From UBA6624 sp964343345 [NCBI: uncultured bacterium] (GTDB lineage: Bacteria > UBP7 > UBA6624): a DNA stretch of 6,564 bases. Shown piece by piece: positions 1-6,048 of the stretch. Within the stretch, counting starts at the first letter, position 1. Each line of letters opens with the position of its first letter. Location of the stretch: positions 1 through 6,564 of the forward strand of contig CAYFJE010000060.1 in NCBI GenBank assembly GCA_964343345.1, written 5' to 3'. The notes beneath the pieces are model-generated. The model did not search any database, was not told where the DNA came from, and saw only the letters and a program-made list of their open reading frames with translations. The position numbers and the translations under genes were made by a program.

Positions 1-258
1 AAGTCCGACATTTTGATCAAGGAAAAAAGTAATCTCATCTGAATGACTCCCTTGATATCCGTAATTCAAAAAGACACATTCAGTAAAATCTGTTAAAAAA
101 TTTTCATTTGAATAGTCAAACCTCTTGATATTACAGCCATTTTTCTGTTTGGAAAAATTTATGTTTTTTGAATTTTCAGGATGAACCGGAAAAGAAAAAT
201 CAGTACAAGAGCTAAAAGAAAAAACTACAAAAAAACTCAAAAGGATAAAGAAGTTCAC
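1..258 (-). CDS. Unrecognised putative lipoprotein, N-terminal part (3' end beyond window)
   Basis: I do not recognise this family. The reading frame stays open for 86 codons from a GTG at 256-258 to the window edge. That GTG overlaps the lat stop codon as GTGA, and no ATG, GTG or TTG lies between it and the upstream in-frame stop, so the start is well constrained. Residues 2-17 are strongly hydrophobic (VNFFILLSFFVVFSFSSC) and end in Cys18. This looks like a lipoprotein signal peptide, with a weak lipobox (Phe at -3, Ser-Ser before Cys) and no basic residue at the N-terminus. The mature part is polar, rich in Asn, Ser and Phe, with further cysteines at about 42 and 61. No good Shine-Dalgarno is visible upstream, so translation probably depends on coupling to lat. 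An outer-membrane or periplasmic location is inferred. The open frame and signal-like N-terminus are direct observations; the function is unknown. Confidence 0.68.
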   Translation of the reverse strand, partial: MNFFILLSFFVVFSFSSCTDFSFPVHPENSKNINFSKQKNGCNIKRFDYSNENFLTDFTECVFLNYGYQGSHSDEITFFLDQNVGL

Positions 259-1607
259 ACTTTTTTCAGGGCTTTTCTAATCAAAGTCAAAGCTTTAGAA
301 ATAACATCTCTAGATATATCTAAAACCGGCCTGAACCTCAAAGACCTGTCTCCACAACCCAAAATCAAAACACCTTCCTCAACAAGGCAACTTCTTACCT
401 TATCTCTTGTTTCTCCATCAGGCAAATCAAAAGCACACATTAGCCCTAAACCTCTAACATTGGTTACCAAGCCATCAAAATCATTAGCTATTTTTTGTAA
501 CTCCTCAATTAAGAAAGACCCAATATTCTTACAATTTTCAAGAAGTTTTTCTCTCTCTATCACTTCAATATATTTTGTCACCCTAACCATATCAACCAAA
601 TTGCCTCCCCAGGTTGAATTAATCCTGCTGCTAACTTTAAAACAATTATCAACATCATCTATACGATTGCTAGCTGCAATACCACAAACCTGGCTTTTCT
701 TTCCGAAAGAAAAAATGTCTGGTTTAACTCCCGTATTTTGCCATGCCCACCATTCGCCAGTTATACCCATTCCACATTGAACTTCATCAAAAATTAACAA
801 TACATGATTTTCGTTACACCAACCTCTTACTCTTTGAAGAAACTCGTTCCTGAAATGATTGTCTCCACCTTCACCCTGAATGGTTTCCATTAATACTGCA
901 GCCATCTGATTTGGATTTTCTTTTTCAAAAGCATCTAGTCTAGATAAAAAATCATCTTCCGCTTTTGTCAAAGATTCGAGAGATTCATTACTCTCGGGAA
1001 ATTCTCTATAAGGAGAAGGTAGCCTAGGCCAATCAAATTTTGGAAAATACATAGTTTTTTTAGGATCTGCAGTATTTGTCAGACTCAATGTATAACCTGA
1101 CCTTCCATGAAAAGATTTTTCCAGATGGGCAATTGAAAGAAGATTTTCATTAACCTCAATTTCTGATTCTAAATTTTTCCTCATTTTCCAATCAAAAGCA
1201 ACTTTCAATGCATTCTCGACAGCCAAAGATCCTCCCTCTATAAAGAAAAGGTGTGGATAATCCTCGGTTACTATCCTTGACATCACCTTAACGAAGTCAG
1301 CATAAGGCTGAGTGTAAACATCTGAATTAACAGGCTTTTGAGATGCAACTAAACCCAACTTTAACAAAAAAGCCTCTTCCAATAAATCTTTATGATTTAC
1401 ACCTATTGGCTGGCTAGCAAACATGCTGAAAAGATCAATATATTCCTTTCCATTTGAAGCATCAACAAGGATGGAGCCTTCGCTTTTCTCTAAATCTAAA
1501 ACAAGGTGATAGCCATCAACAAGAATGCTCTTTGACAAACTACTCCTAACTTCAGAGGCAAGCGTCTTCCATGAACTCTTTCCCACAACTTTTAATTTAT
1601 TTTTCAT
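255..1607 (-). CDS. lat: L-lysine 6-aminotransferase (lysine epsilon-aminotransferase)
   Basis: This is a fold-type I, class III PLP aminotransferase of 450 residues, the usual length for the family. It moves the epsilon-amino group of L-lysine to 2-oxoglutarate, giving glutamate and 2-aminoadipate 6-semialdehyde, which cyclises to piperideine-6-carboxylate. It resembles actinobacterial Lat (Mycobacterium Rv3290c type) along its whole length as I recall that sequence. Shared blocks include SKSILVDG near 25, NSDVY near 94, IEGGSLAVENALK near 123, FHGRSGYTLSLTNT near 166, FPKFDWPR near 188, IQGEGGD near 243, IFDEVQCG near 272, FGKK at 301-304, NSTWGGN near 330 and RFRP near 424. Asp274 and Lys303 fit the PLP-ring and Schiff-base residues, and Glu246 fits the family's substrate-switch glutamate. 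The ATG start follows an in-frame stop three codons upstream, so it is fixed. A G-run (1617-1621) 9 nt upstream may act as a weak Shine-Dalgarno. The gene overlaps kdsD by 11 bp. No semialdehyde dehydrogenase is in the window. Confidence 0.93.
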   Translation of the reverse strand: MKNKLKVVGKSSWKTLASEVRSSLSKSILVDGYHLVLDLEKSEGSILVDASNGKEYIDLFSMFASQPIGVNHKDLLEEAFLLKLGLVASQKPVNSDVYTQPYADFVKVMSRIVTEDYPHLFFIEGGSLAVENALKVAFDWKMRKNLESEIEVNENLLSIAHLEKSFHGRSGYTLSLTNTADPKKTMYFPKFDWPRLPSPYREFPESNESLESLTKAEDDFLSRLDAFEKENPNQMAAVLMETIQGEGGDNHFRNEFLQRVRGWCNENHVLLIFDEVQCGMGITGEWWAWQNTGVKPDIFSFGKKSQVCGIAASNRIDDVDNCFKVSSRINSTWGGNLVDMVRVTKYIEVIEREKLLENCKNIGSFLIEELQKIANDFDGLVTNVRGLGLMCAFDLPDGETRDKVRSCLVEEGVLILGCGDRSLRFRPVLDISRDVISKALTLIRKALKKV

Positions 1608-2580
1608 TAATTTTTACCCCCATTCCAGCCTGAACAAGGCTGTGTAAATGAATTATTCCAACCAAATTACACTCATCATCAACAACAGGCATTACGGTAA
1701 TTGCATCAGACTCCATCTTTCCAATAGCAAAACTTGCTAAATCATTTTCATTTATAGTTTTTGGATTCTTGTTGGCTATAGATGATATTTTCTCATCCAA
1801 AAGTTCATCAAAAGACTCTCTTTTTTCAAAAAGTCTCCTCAAATCTCCATCAGTAAATATGCCTTCAACTCTCTCGTTTTCAACAATGACAATTGCACCA
1901 AGTCTGCCATTTGACATTTTTATCAAACAAGACCTCAATGAATCTTCTGGGCTGACTTTCGGTAAATTCTTTTTTGTCATCCATTGAGAAACTTTCGATA
2001 AAGAATTGCCTAGAGAACCTCCAGGATGGTACATAGCAAAATCCGAAGGAGTAAAGCTCTTCTCCTTTGCCAAAACAACGGCTAAAGCATCTCCTATTGC
2101 CATCATGACCGTAGTAGAAGATGTAGGTGCAAGGTTATGCTCGTCCGCCTCACGTAAAACATGAGAGTTCAAAACAGCATCTGATTCTTTCGCAAGCAGC
2201 GAATCAAGATCTGCAGTAAGTGCAATGATTGGAATTTTCTTCATTTTTAAAGAAGGTATTAACCCAAGAACTTCAGTTGTTTTTCCAGAATTAGAAATAA
2301 GCAAAGCTACATCTTTTTCTGAAATCAAACCTAAGTCTCCATGCAAGGCCTCTCCTGAATGTAAAAAAACGCTTGGAGTCCCTAAACTTGCAAGAGTTGA
2401 AGATATTTTCCTTCCTACAAGCCCTGATTTGCCTATCCCAGAAACAACACAGTTTCCAGAAGAATTTAAAATTAAATTGATTGCATTGTCAAAATTTTCA
2501 TCAAGATTCCCAGAAGTGACAAGAATCGCTTTTGACTCCTCTGATAAAACCTTTTTTCCAAGATCTTGCAATCTACTCAT
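1597..2580 (-). CDS. kdsD: D-arabinose-5-phosphate isomerase (SIS + two CBS domains)
   Basis: This 327-residue cytoplasmic enzyme interconverts D-ribulose 5-phosphate and D-arabinose 5-phosphate, the first step toward Kdo of lipopolysaccharide. The SIS domain covers about residues 30-190 and two CBS domains follow (about 200-255 and 265-325). Recalled alignment to E. coli KdsD (constant offset of 8) puts all four catalytic residues in place: Lys51 in GIGKSG, Glu103 in SNSGKTTE, Glu144 in READEHNLAPT and His185 in YHPGGSLG. The first CBS domain carries the typical GIFTDGDLRR. The paralogues GutQ and KpsF share this architecture, so the exact isomerase subtype is inferred. The start is supported by a strong Shine-Dalgarno inside panD, 7 nt upstream. 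The gene overlaps panD by 8 bp and lat by 11 bp. No kdsA, kdsB, kdsC or lpt genes are adjacent, which is where kdsD often sits. Confidence 0.93.
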   Translation of the reverse strand: MSRLQDLGKKVLSEESKAILVTSGNLDENFDNAINLILNSSGNCVVSGIGKSGLVGRKISSTLASLGTPSVFLHSGEALHGDLGLISEKDVALLISNSGKTTEVLGLIPSLKMKKIPIIALTADLDSLLAKESDAVLNSHVLREADEHNLAPTSSTTVMMAIGDALAVVLAKEKSFTPSDFAMYHPGGSLGNSLSKVSQWMTKKNLPKVSPEDSLRSCLIKMSNGRLGAIVIVENERVEGIFTDGDLRRLFEKRESFDELLDEKISSIANKNPKTINENDLASFAIGKMESDAITVMPVVDDECNLVGIIHLHSLVQAGMGVKINEK

Positions 2581-2944
2581 CTCCCAACTCCTTTGTCATT
2601 TTCTTTTTTATTGAATTCTTGTTATCAAGGATAATTATCTTTGCCTTATGCTTTTTTATACAACTTTCACCACAAATTTTCCAATTGAGGATAATGACTT
2701 TATCTCCCTTCTTGAAAAAATGAGCTGCAGCACCGTTTAAAGTAATCTCTCTATCCTTTATTTCTTTTATGACATAAGTTTCAACCCTTTTGCCATTTGA
2801 AACATTCAGAACTGAAATTTTCTCAAAAGGCAGAATCCCAGATTCTTTCAACAAATCAGGACCCAACCCGCAAGAACCTTCGTAATCAATATCAGACTTC
2901 GTAACAATCCCTCCATGAATTTTGCATCTAAGCATATTCCTCAT
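2573..2944 (-). CDS. panD: Aspartate 1-decarboxylase proenzyme
   Basis: PanD decarboxylates L-aspartate to beta-alanine, the second substrate of PanC. It is made as a proenzyme that cleaves itself to expose a pyruvoyl group. The cleavage site is visible as YEGSC at residues 21-25, so the break falls between Gly23 and Ser24. Other conserved residues are Lys8, Arg53 and Tyr57 in NGKRVETY, and NGAAAH at 70-75, all about one position before the E. coli numbering. At 123 residues it has the normal length. The ATG overlaps the panC stop as ATGA, with GAGG at 2955-2958 about 10 nt upstream. An oddity is a CGESC (Cys91, Cys95) in the C-terminal region, where relatives I recall have acidic residues. 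No PanZ/PanM-type maturation factor is seen in the window. Confidence 0.95.
   Translation of the reverse strand: MRNMLRCKIHGGIVTKSDIDYEGSCGLGPDLLKESGILPFEKISVLNVSNGKRVETYVIKEIKDREITLNGAAAHFFKKGDKVIILNWKICGESCIKKHKAKIIILDNKNSIKKKMTKELGDE
2588..2593 (-). promoter_or_regulatory. Shine-Dalgarno of kdsD
   Basis: The minus strand reads AAGGAG here, 7 nt before the kdsD ATG and inside the last codons of panD. It is the best ribosome-binding site in the minus-strand operon, and it fixes the kdsD start despite the 8 bp overlap with panD. Confidence 0.75.
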
Positions 2945-3717
2945 AATTCCAAAGCCTCATTATCTATAAGTCTAGTTTCTCCAATCCAACCAGCAACCAA
3001 AACCCTAGATTCTCCATCCAAGGTTCCCGATTCAGGTAACATTTTTTTTGGCCTTACTTCCAAGTAGTCAATTTTACTAATTTTTTTTGATAAAAAGTCA
3101 ACACCAACCATTTCTAATTCATTCCTATCCCTCAAACCGTCGTCCCAAAAAGATTTCACCTTTTTTAATGCTTTTGATAAAAAAAGTGCTTTTCGATAAC
3201 ATTCTTTCGAAAGATAGGAATTTCTAGAAGAAAGAGCAAGTCCGTTATCGTCCCTTACAGTTTTCACACTAACAATAGATGGTCCATTCATTTTTTTTGA
3301 CAAATCTTTGACTAAGACTAATTGCTGCCAATCTTTTTCCCCAAAAACAGCAATATCTGGTTTCGTCATTTTAAATAACCTCTTTACAACAGTAAGAACA
3401 CCATCAAAAAAACCTGGCCTATAAAATCCCTCAAGTATCGAACCAAGAGGACCAGAGTTTTCTGTTTTTCTTGGCCCCGTTGGATAAACCTCATTTACTG
3501 TTGGAAATAGAACCTTTTTTGCACCACACTTTAAAGCATATTCCAAATCTTTTTTGTTGTCTCTTGGGTATTTTTCAAAATCTTCGCCTGGAGAAAACTG
3601 TGTTGGATTTACAAATATTGAAACAACAGGATCTCCTAGTTCTGAAGCTTTTTCAATCAATGCACCGTGACCCTTGTGAAGTGCACCCATTGTGGGAACC
3701 AGTATCTTCTTTTTCAT
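2941..3717 (-). CDS. panC: Pantothenate synthetase (pantoate--beta-alanine ligase)
   Basis: PanC joins pantoate and beta-alanine at the expense of ATP (to AMP) to form pantothenate. The nucleotidyltransferase motifs are intact: PTMGALHKGH at 8-17 (His14 and His17 are the HxGH histidines), FVNPTQF at 35-41, GEKDWQQ at 126-132 (Lys128, Asp129, Gln132) and SSRN at 163-166. The C-terminal region ending near RLIDN is also present. At 258 residues it is about 25 shorter than E. coli PanC, mostly because the PTMG motif starts at residue 8 instead of about 28. No start codon occurs between this ATG and the upstream in-frame stop, so the short N-terminus is real unless there is a sequencing error. A mild oddity is Asn158 in the usually Asp-Gly-Leu-Ala segment. 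The start overlaps the panB stop by one base (TAATG), and no clear Shine-Dalgarno is visible, so coupling to panB is likely. Confidence 0.95.
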   Translation of the reverse strand: MKKKILVPTMGALHKGHGALIEKASELGDPVVSIFVNPTQFSPGEDFEKYPRDNKKDLEYALKCGAKKVLFPTVNEVYPTGPRKTENSGPLGSILEGFYRPGFFDGVLTVVKRLFKMTKPDIAVFGEKDWQQLVLVKDLSKKMNGPSIVSVKTVRDDNGLALSSRNSYLSKECYRKALFLSKALKKVKSFWDDGLRDRNELEMVGVDFLSKKISKIDYLEVRPKKMLPESGTLDGESRVLVAGWIGETRLIDNEALEL

Positions 3718-4544
3718 TATTTGAATTTTTTTACTTCTTTGGTTAAATCTTCATCCAATGACCAAGACTCTTCTCGACTTGGATATTTTCCAGACTTTAC
3801 AGAATCTGAAAAAGAATTTATTGCATCATCTATGTTTTTAGACACATTTCCAAAAGCCTGTTTGAGAAATTTAAAATTTTCGTTATGCCAACCAATCAAA
3901 TCATGGAAAACTAAAATCTGGCCACGACAAAACGAACCGCTTCCTATTCCAATGGTCGGAATATCCAAATCTTCTGTTATTTTTTTTGCCAATTCAAAAG
4001 GAATACATTCAAGGACTACAGAAAAAGCACCTGCAGATTCTAAAAGTTTTGCTTCTTTATAAATTTCCTTAGATCTCTTCAAATTTCTTCCTTGAACCTT
4101 GTACCCTCCAAATTCCTCTACTTTTTGTGGGGTAAGCCCAACATGCCCCATAACAGGAACTCCATGATTTGTAAGATGTTCCACTAAGGGAAATATCTCA
4201 CTGCCCCCTTCTATTTTTACTGCATTCGCACCATCTCTAACAAGCTGGCATGCATGCTGTGAAGCAATTTGTAAACCTGACTGAGAAGATCCAAAAGGCA
4301 AATCTCCCACCAAAAGACTCTCGTCGACAAATTTGGAAACAGCTTTAATGTGATAACTTATCTCATCAAGACCTATAGATGTGGTGTTTTTATTTCCTAA
4401 AACAACATTCGAAAGAGAATCCCCGACAAGAACGATATCTACTTTTGCATTCTGTACAGAAAGAGCAGAGGGCCTGTCATAAGCAGTGATAGCAATAATT
4501 TTCTCATCTTTTGGAAAATTTTTAATTTTTGGAACTGTAATCAT
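3717..4544 (-). CDS. panB: 3-methyl-2-oxobutanoate hydroxymethyltransferase (ketopantoate hydroxymethyltransferase)
   Basis: PanB transfers a hydroxymethyl group from 5,10-methylene-tetrahydrofolate to 2-oxoisovalerate (a valine intermediate), giving ketopantoate. It is a (beta/alpha)8-barrel of about 275 residues, a normal length. Recognisable motifs are ITAYDRPSA near 19, LVGDSLSNVVLG near 39 (metal ligand Asp42), LVGDLPFGS near 78 (metal ligand Asp81), VKIEGG at 109-114 (Lys110, Glu112), PVMGHVGLTPQ near 130, GGYKVQGR near 146 and LECIP near 178 (catalytic Glu179). The late motif reads GIGSGSFCRGQIL, with Arg where relatives commonly have Asp. Residues are numbered from the ATG at 4542-4544. 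A GTG directly before it (4545-4547) is in frame and could be the true first codon. It is the first gene of the minus-strand operon, directly behind a predicted promoter. No Shine-Dalgarno is seen. Confidence 0.96.
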   Translation of the reverse strand: MITVPKIKNFPKDEKIIAITAYDRPSALSVQNAKVDIVLVGDSLSNVVLGNKNTTSIGLDEISYHIKAVSKFVDESLLVGDLPFGSSQSGLQIASQHACQLVRDGANAVKIEGGSEIFPLVEHLTNHGVPVMGHVGLTPQKVEEFGGYKVQGRNLKRSKEIYKEAKLLESAGAFSVVLECIPFELAKKITEDLDIPTIGIGSGSFCRGQILVFHDLIGWHNENFKFLKQAFGNVSKNIDDAINSFSDSVKSGKYPSREESWSLDEDLTKEVKKFK

Positions 4545-4554
4545 CACTCAGAAT

Positions 4555-4583
4555 ATTCTAATTTCTAATCAGTAATATGTTAA
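4555..4583 (-). promoter_or_regulatory. Predicted sigma-70-type promoter of the panB operon
   Basis: On the minus strand, TTAACA (4578-4583, five of six matches to TTGACA) and TAGAAT (4555-4560, five of six matches to TATAAT) are separated by exactly 17 nt. The expected start of transcription is about 4548, one to four bases before the panB start codons. That implies an almost leaderless mRNA. AT-rich DNA produces such matches by chance, but the spacing and position here are good. Confidence 0.5.
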
Positions 4584-4586
4584 GGG
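4582..4586 (+). promoter_or_regulatory. Shine-Dalgarno of the ABC ATPase gene
   Basis: AAGGG lies 9 nt before the ATG at 4596. It favours that ATG over the internal TTG codons at 4608 and 4611, which would give a more typical ABC N-terminus. Confidence 0.5.
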
Positions 4587-4595
4587 TTTTAAGAT

Positions 4596-5303
4596 ATGCT
4601 TGTTGTGTTGTTGCATGTAGAAAATTTAAATAAAAGTTTTTCTGGAAAAACGATATTGAAAAACTTAAACTTCAGCATTCCAGAAGGAGAGATTGTCGGA
4701 TTTTTAGGACCGAATGGGGCAGGAAAAACAACCACACTGAGAATCCTTTCTGGACTTCTTTCTCCAGATAGAGGAAAAGTTTTTTTTGAAAAAAAAGAAT
4801 ACACTAAATACGACCACTCTATTAAAAAAAACATTGGATACCTTCCTGAAAGACTTCCTCTCTATTCAAACATGACTCCACTTGAACAAATATCTTTGGC
4901 GATTAAATTACATAAGGTGAAAGATGTGGAATTAGAAATAAAAAGAATAATAGAGTTAACTCAAATAGAAAAAGTAAAAAACAGACTCAACAAATTTCTC
5001 TCCAGAGGATTTAGGCAAAGGGTTGGACTAGGGCTAGCTTTAGTTTCTAATCCAAAAATTGTTTTTTTAGACGAACCCACGACAGGTTTAGACCCTAAAC
5101 AGATTGTTAATTTTGAAAAAACAATAAAGGAGATATCTAATTCAGGAACATCCTTTGTCATATCAAGCCACAGATTGGAAATCATTCAACAGCTTTGCTC
5201 GAAAGCATTAATCCTCTATGCGGGAGAAATAAAGTTTGATTCAAAAATTCAAAACAAAAACCTTAGGAAAGTTTATTTAGAGACTACAAGCTCGAAAAAA
5301 TAA
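4596..5303 (+). CDS. ABC transporter ATP-binding protein (GldA/CcmA-like)
   Basis: This is the cytoplasmic ATPase subunit of an ABC-2 type exporter, 235 residues with one nucleotide-binding domain. Walker A is GPNGAGKTT at 38-46. The Q-loop region reads IGYLPERLPLY at 80-90, with Glu where many ABC proteins have Gln, as is common in this subgroup. The signature is LSRGFRQR at 135-142, Walker B with the catalytic Glu is VFLDEP at 156-161 (Glu160), the D-loop is GLDP at 164-167, and the switch His is 192 in ISSHR. All elements needed for ATP hydrolysis are present. The N-terminus MLVVLLHVENL is about four residues longer and more hydrophobic than the usual M-(I/L)-x-VENL, so a TTG start at 4608 is possible. 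The permease gene starts one base after the stop, so the two are surely co-transcribed. The substrate cannot be deduced. Confidence 0.93.
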   Translation: MLVVLLHVENLNKSFSGKTILKNLNFSIPEGEIVGFLGPNGAGKTTTLRILSGLLSPDRGKVFFEKKEYTKYDHSIKKNIGYLPERLPLYSNMTPLEQISLAIKLHKVKDVELEIKRIIELTQIEKVKNRLNKFLSRGFRQRVGLGLALVSNPKIVFLDEPTTGLDPKQIVNFEKTIKEISNSGTSFVISSHRLEIIQQLCSKALILYAGEIKFDSKIQNKNLRKVYLETTSSKK

Positions 5304-5304
5304 A

Positions 5305-6048
5305 ATGGAAACAATTAAAAAAATAATTCAAAAAGAATTAAATGGATACAACAAAGGCATAAGCATATGGATTGGTGTTGCTGGATTACTTCTTGTACAA
5401 GGTTATTTTTTAACACTAAACCTATTAAGTTATTCAAGCCCATTCTCAACACCAGGAGACTGGAACGATGGACCAATGACTGTCCTTCTTTTAGACTGCT
5501 GCTTCTTAGGAGTTTTGTTTTCTCCATTTATCACAATATCAACAATATGCCTAGAGAAAAAAGAAAATACACTCGAGTTTCTTCTTTCACAGCCAATAAG
5601 TTCATCAAAAATAATCTCAGGAAAACTTATAGCATCCACCTTGCTTATTTTTTCAATGCTTTTCCTTCCAACAATTGGCATTGTTTGGTTAAGTAAGTTT
5701 GGTGTAGTTGATTATGGCCATTATCTAAGTGGCCTTATTGGTGTGCTCCTGCTTTCTTTTGCACTATCTGGACTTGGAATATTCATTTCTTCAATGACGG
5801 AAAATCTCACAACAGCTTTTGCTATATCCTTTCCTGCTTTTCTTTCTTTTTGGTTCATAAGTTCACTAAACCATACAAATATTTCAAATCCTTTGATTTT
5901 AGGAATTTCAGAACTTGGATTTCAAGAAAAACTAAGCAGATTCTCTCAAGGAATTTTAAATACTGAAGATGTTATTTACTTTATTCTTTTTGGAACTTTT
6001 TGGTTTCTGATGACAAAAAAGACAATGGAGGCAAAAGGTTGGAAATGA
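5305..6048 (+). CDS. ABC-2 type transporter permease (GldF-like)
   Basis: This is an inner-membrane subunit of 247 residues with about six hydrophobic segments, near residues 20-40, 58-80, 104-126, 133-158, 163-188 and 222-240. The segment EKKENTLEFLLSQPISSSKI followed by SGKL, near residues 86-110 after the second membrane span, matches the cytoplasmic coupling motif typical of ABC-2 permeases (E-x-x-x-x-TLE-LL-x-x-P-[IV]-S). This links it to the preceding ATPase gene, from which it is separated by one base. Gene order and the GldG-like gene downstream place it with GldF-type permeases, which also occur in bacteria that do not glide. The stop overlaps the next start as ATGA. The transported compound is unknown. 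Confidence 0.9.
   Translation: METIKKIIQKELNGYNKGISIWIGVAGLLLVQGYFLTLNLLSYSSPFSTPGDWNDGPMTVLLLDCCFLGVLFSPFITISTICLEKKENTLEFLLSQPISSSKIISGKLIASTLLIFSMLFLPTIGIVWLSKFGVVDYGHYLSGLIGVLLLSFALSGLGIFISSMTENLTTAFAISFPAFLSFWFISSLNHTNISNPLILGISELGFQEKLSRFSQGILNTEDVIYFILFGTFWFLMTKKTMEAKGWK

Larger units (their letters stand above)
4545..4595. other. Divergent intergenic region between panB and the ABC operon
   Basis: This gap of about 50 bp is the only non-coding DNA in the window. It holds the predicted panB promoter on the minus strand. For the plus strand I see TAATAT at 4573-4578 but no matching -35 box, and that element would leave a leader too short to keep the Shine-Dalgarno, so the plus-strand promoter is unresolved. 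A 10-base perfect palindrome (agaatattct, 4550-4559) overlaps the panB -10 box. No hairpin terminator or riboswitch could fit here. Confidence 0.6.

Noticed and set aside
181-780. Plus-strand open frame of 199 codons
   Set aside because: It lies almost wholly antisense to lat. Its product is low-complexity and Ser/Lys/Leu-rich with no recognisable family, while the lat frame on the other strand matches a known enzyme throughout.
2225-2614. Plus-strand open frame of 129 codons opposite kdsD
   Set aside because: It is antisense to the conserved SIS domain of kdsD and shows no family motifs.
3667-4062. Plus-strand open frame of 131 codons opposite panB/panC
   Set aside because: It is antisense to two well-conserved genes and has no coherent domain.
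4550-4559. Ten-base palindrome over the panB -10 box as a repressor operator
   Set aside because: Short AT-rich palindromes arise by chance, and there is no second copy or known regulator site to support it. It is only noted in the intergenic entry.
4573-4578. TAATAT as the -10 box of the ABC operon
   Set aside because: No -35 box lies at the right distance, and the predicted transcript would start inside the Shine-Dalgarno, so I do not call it a promoter.
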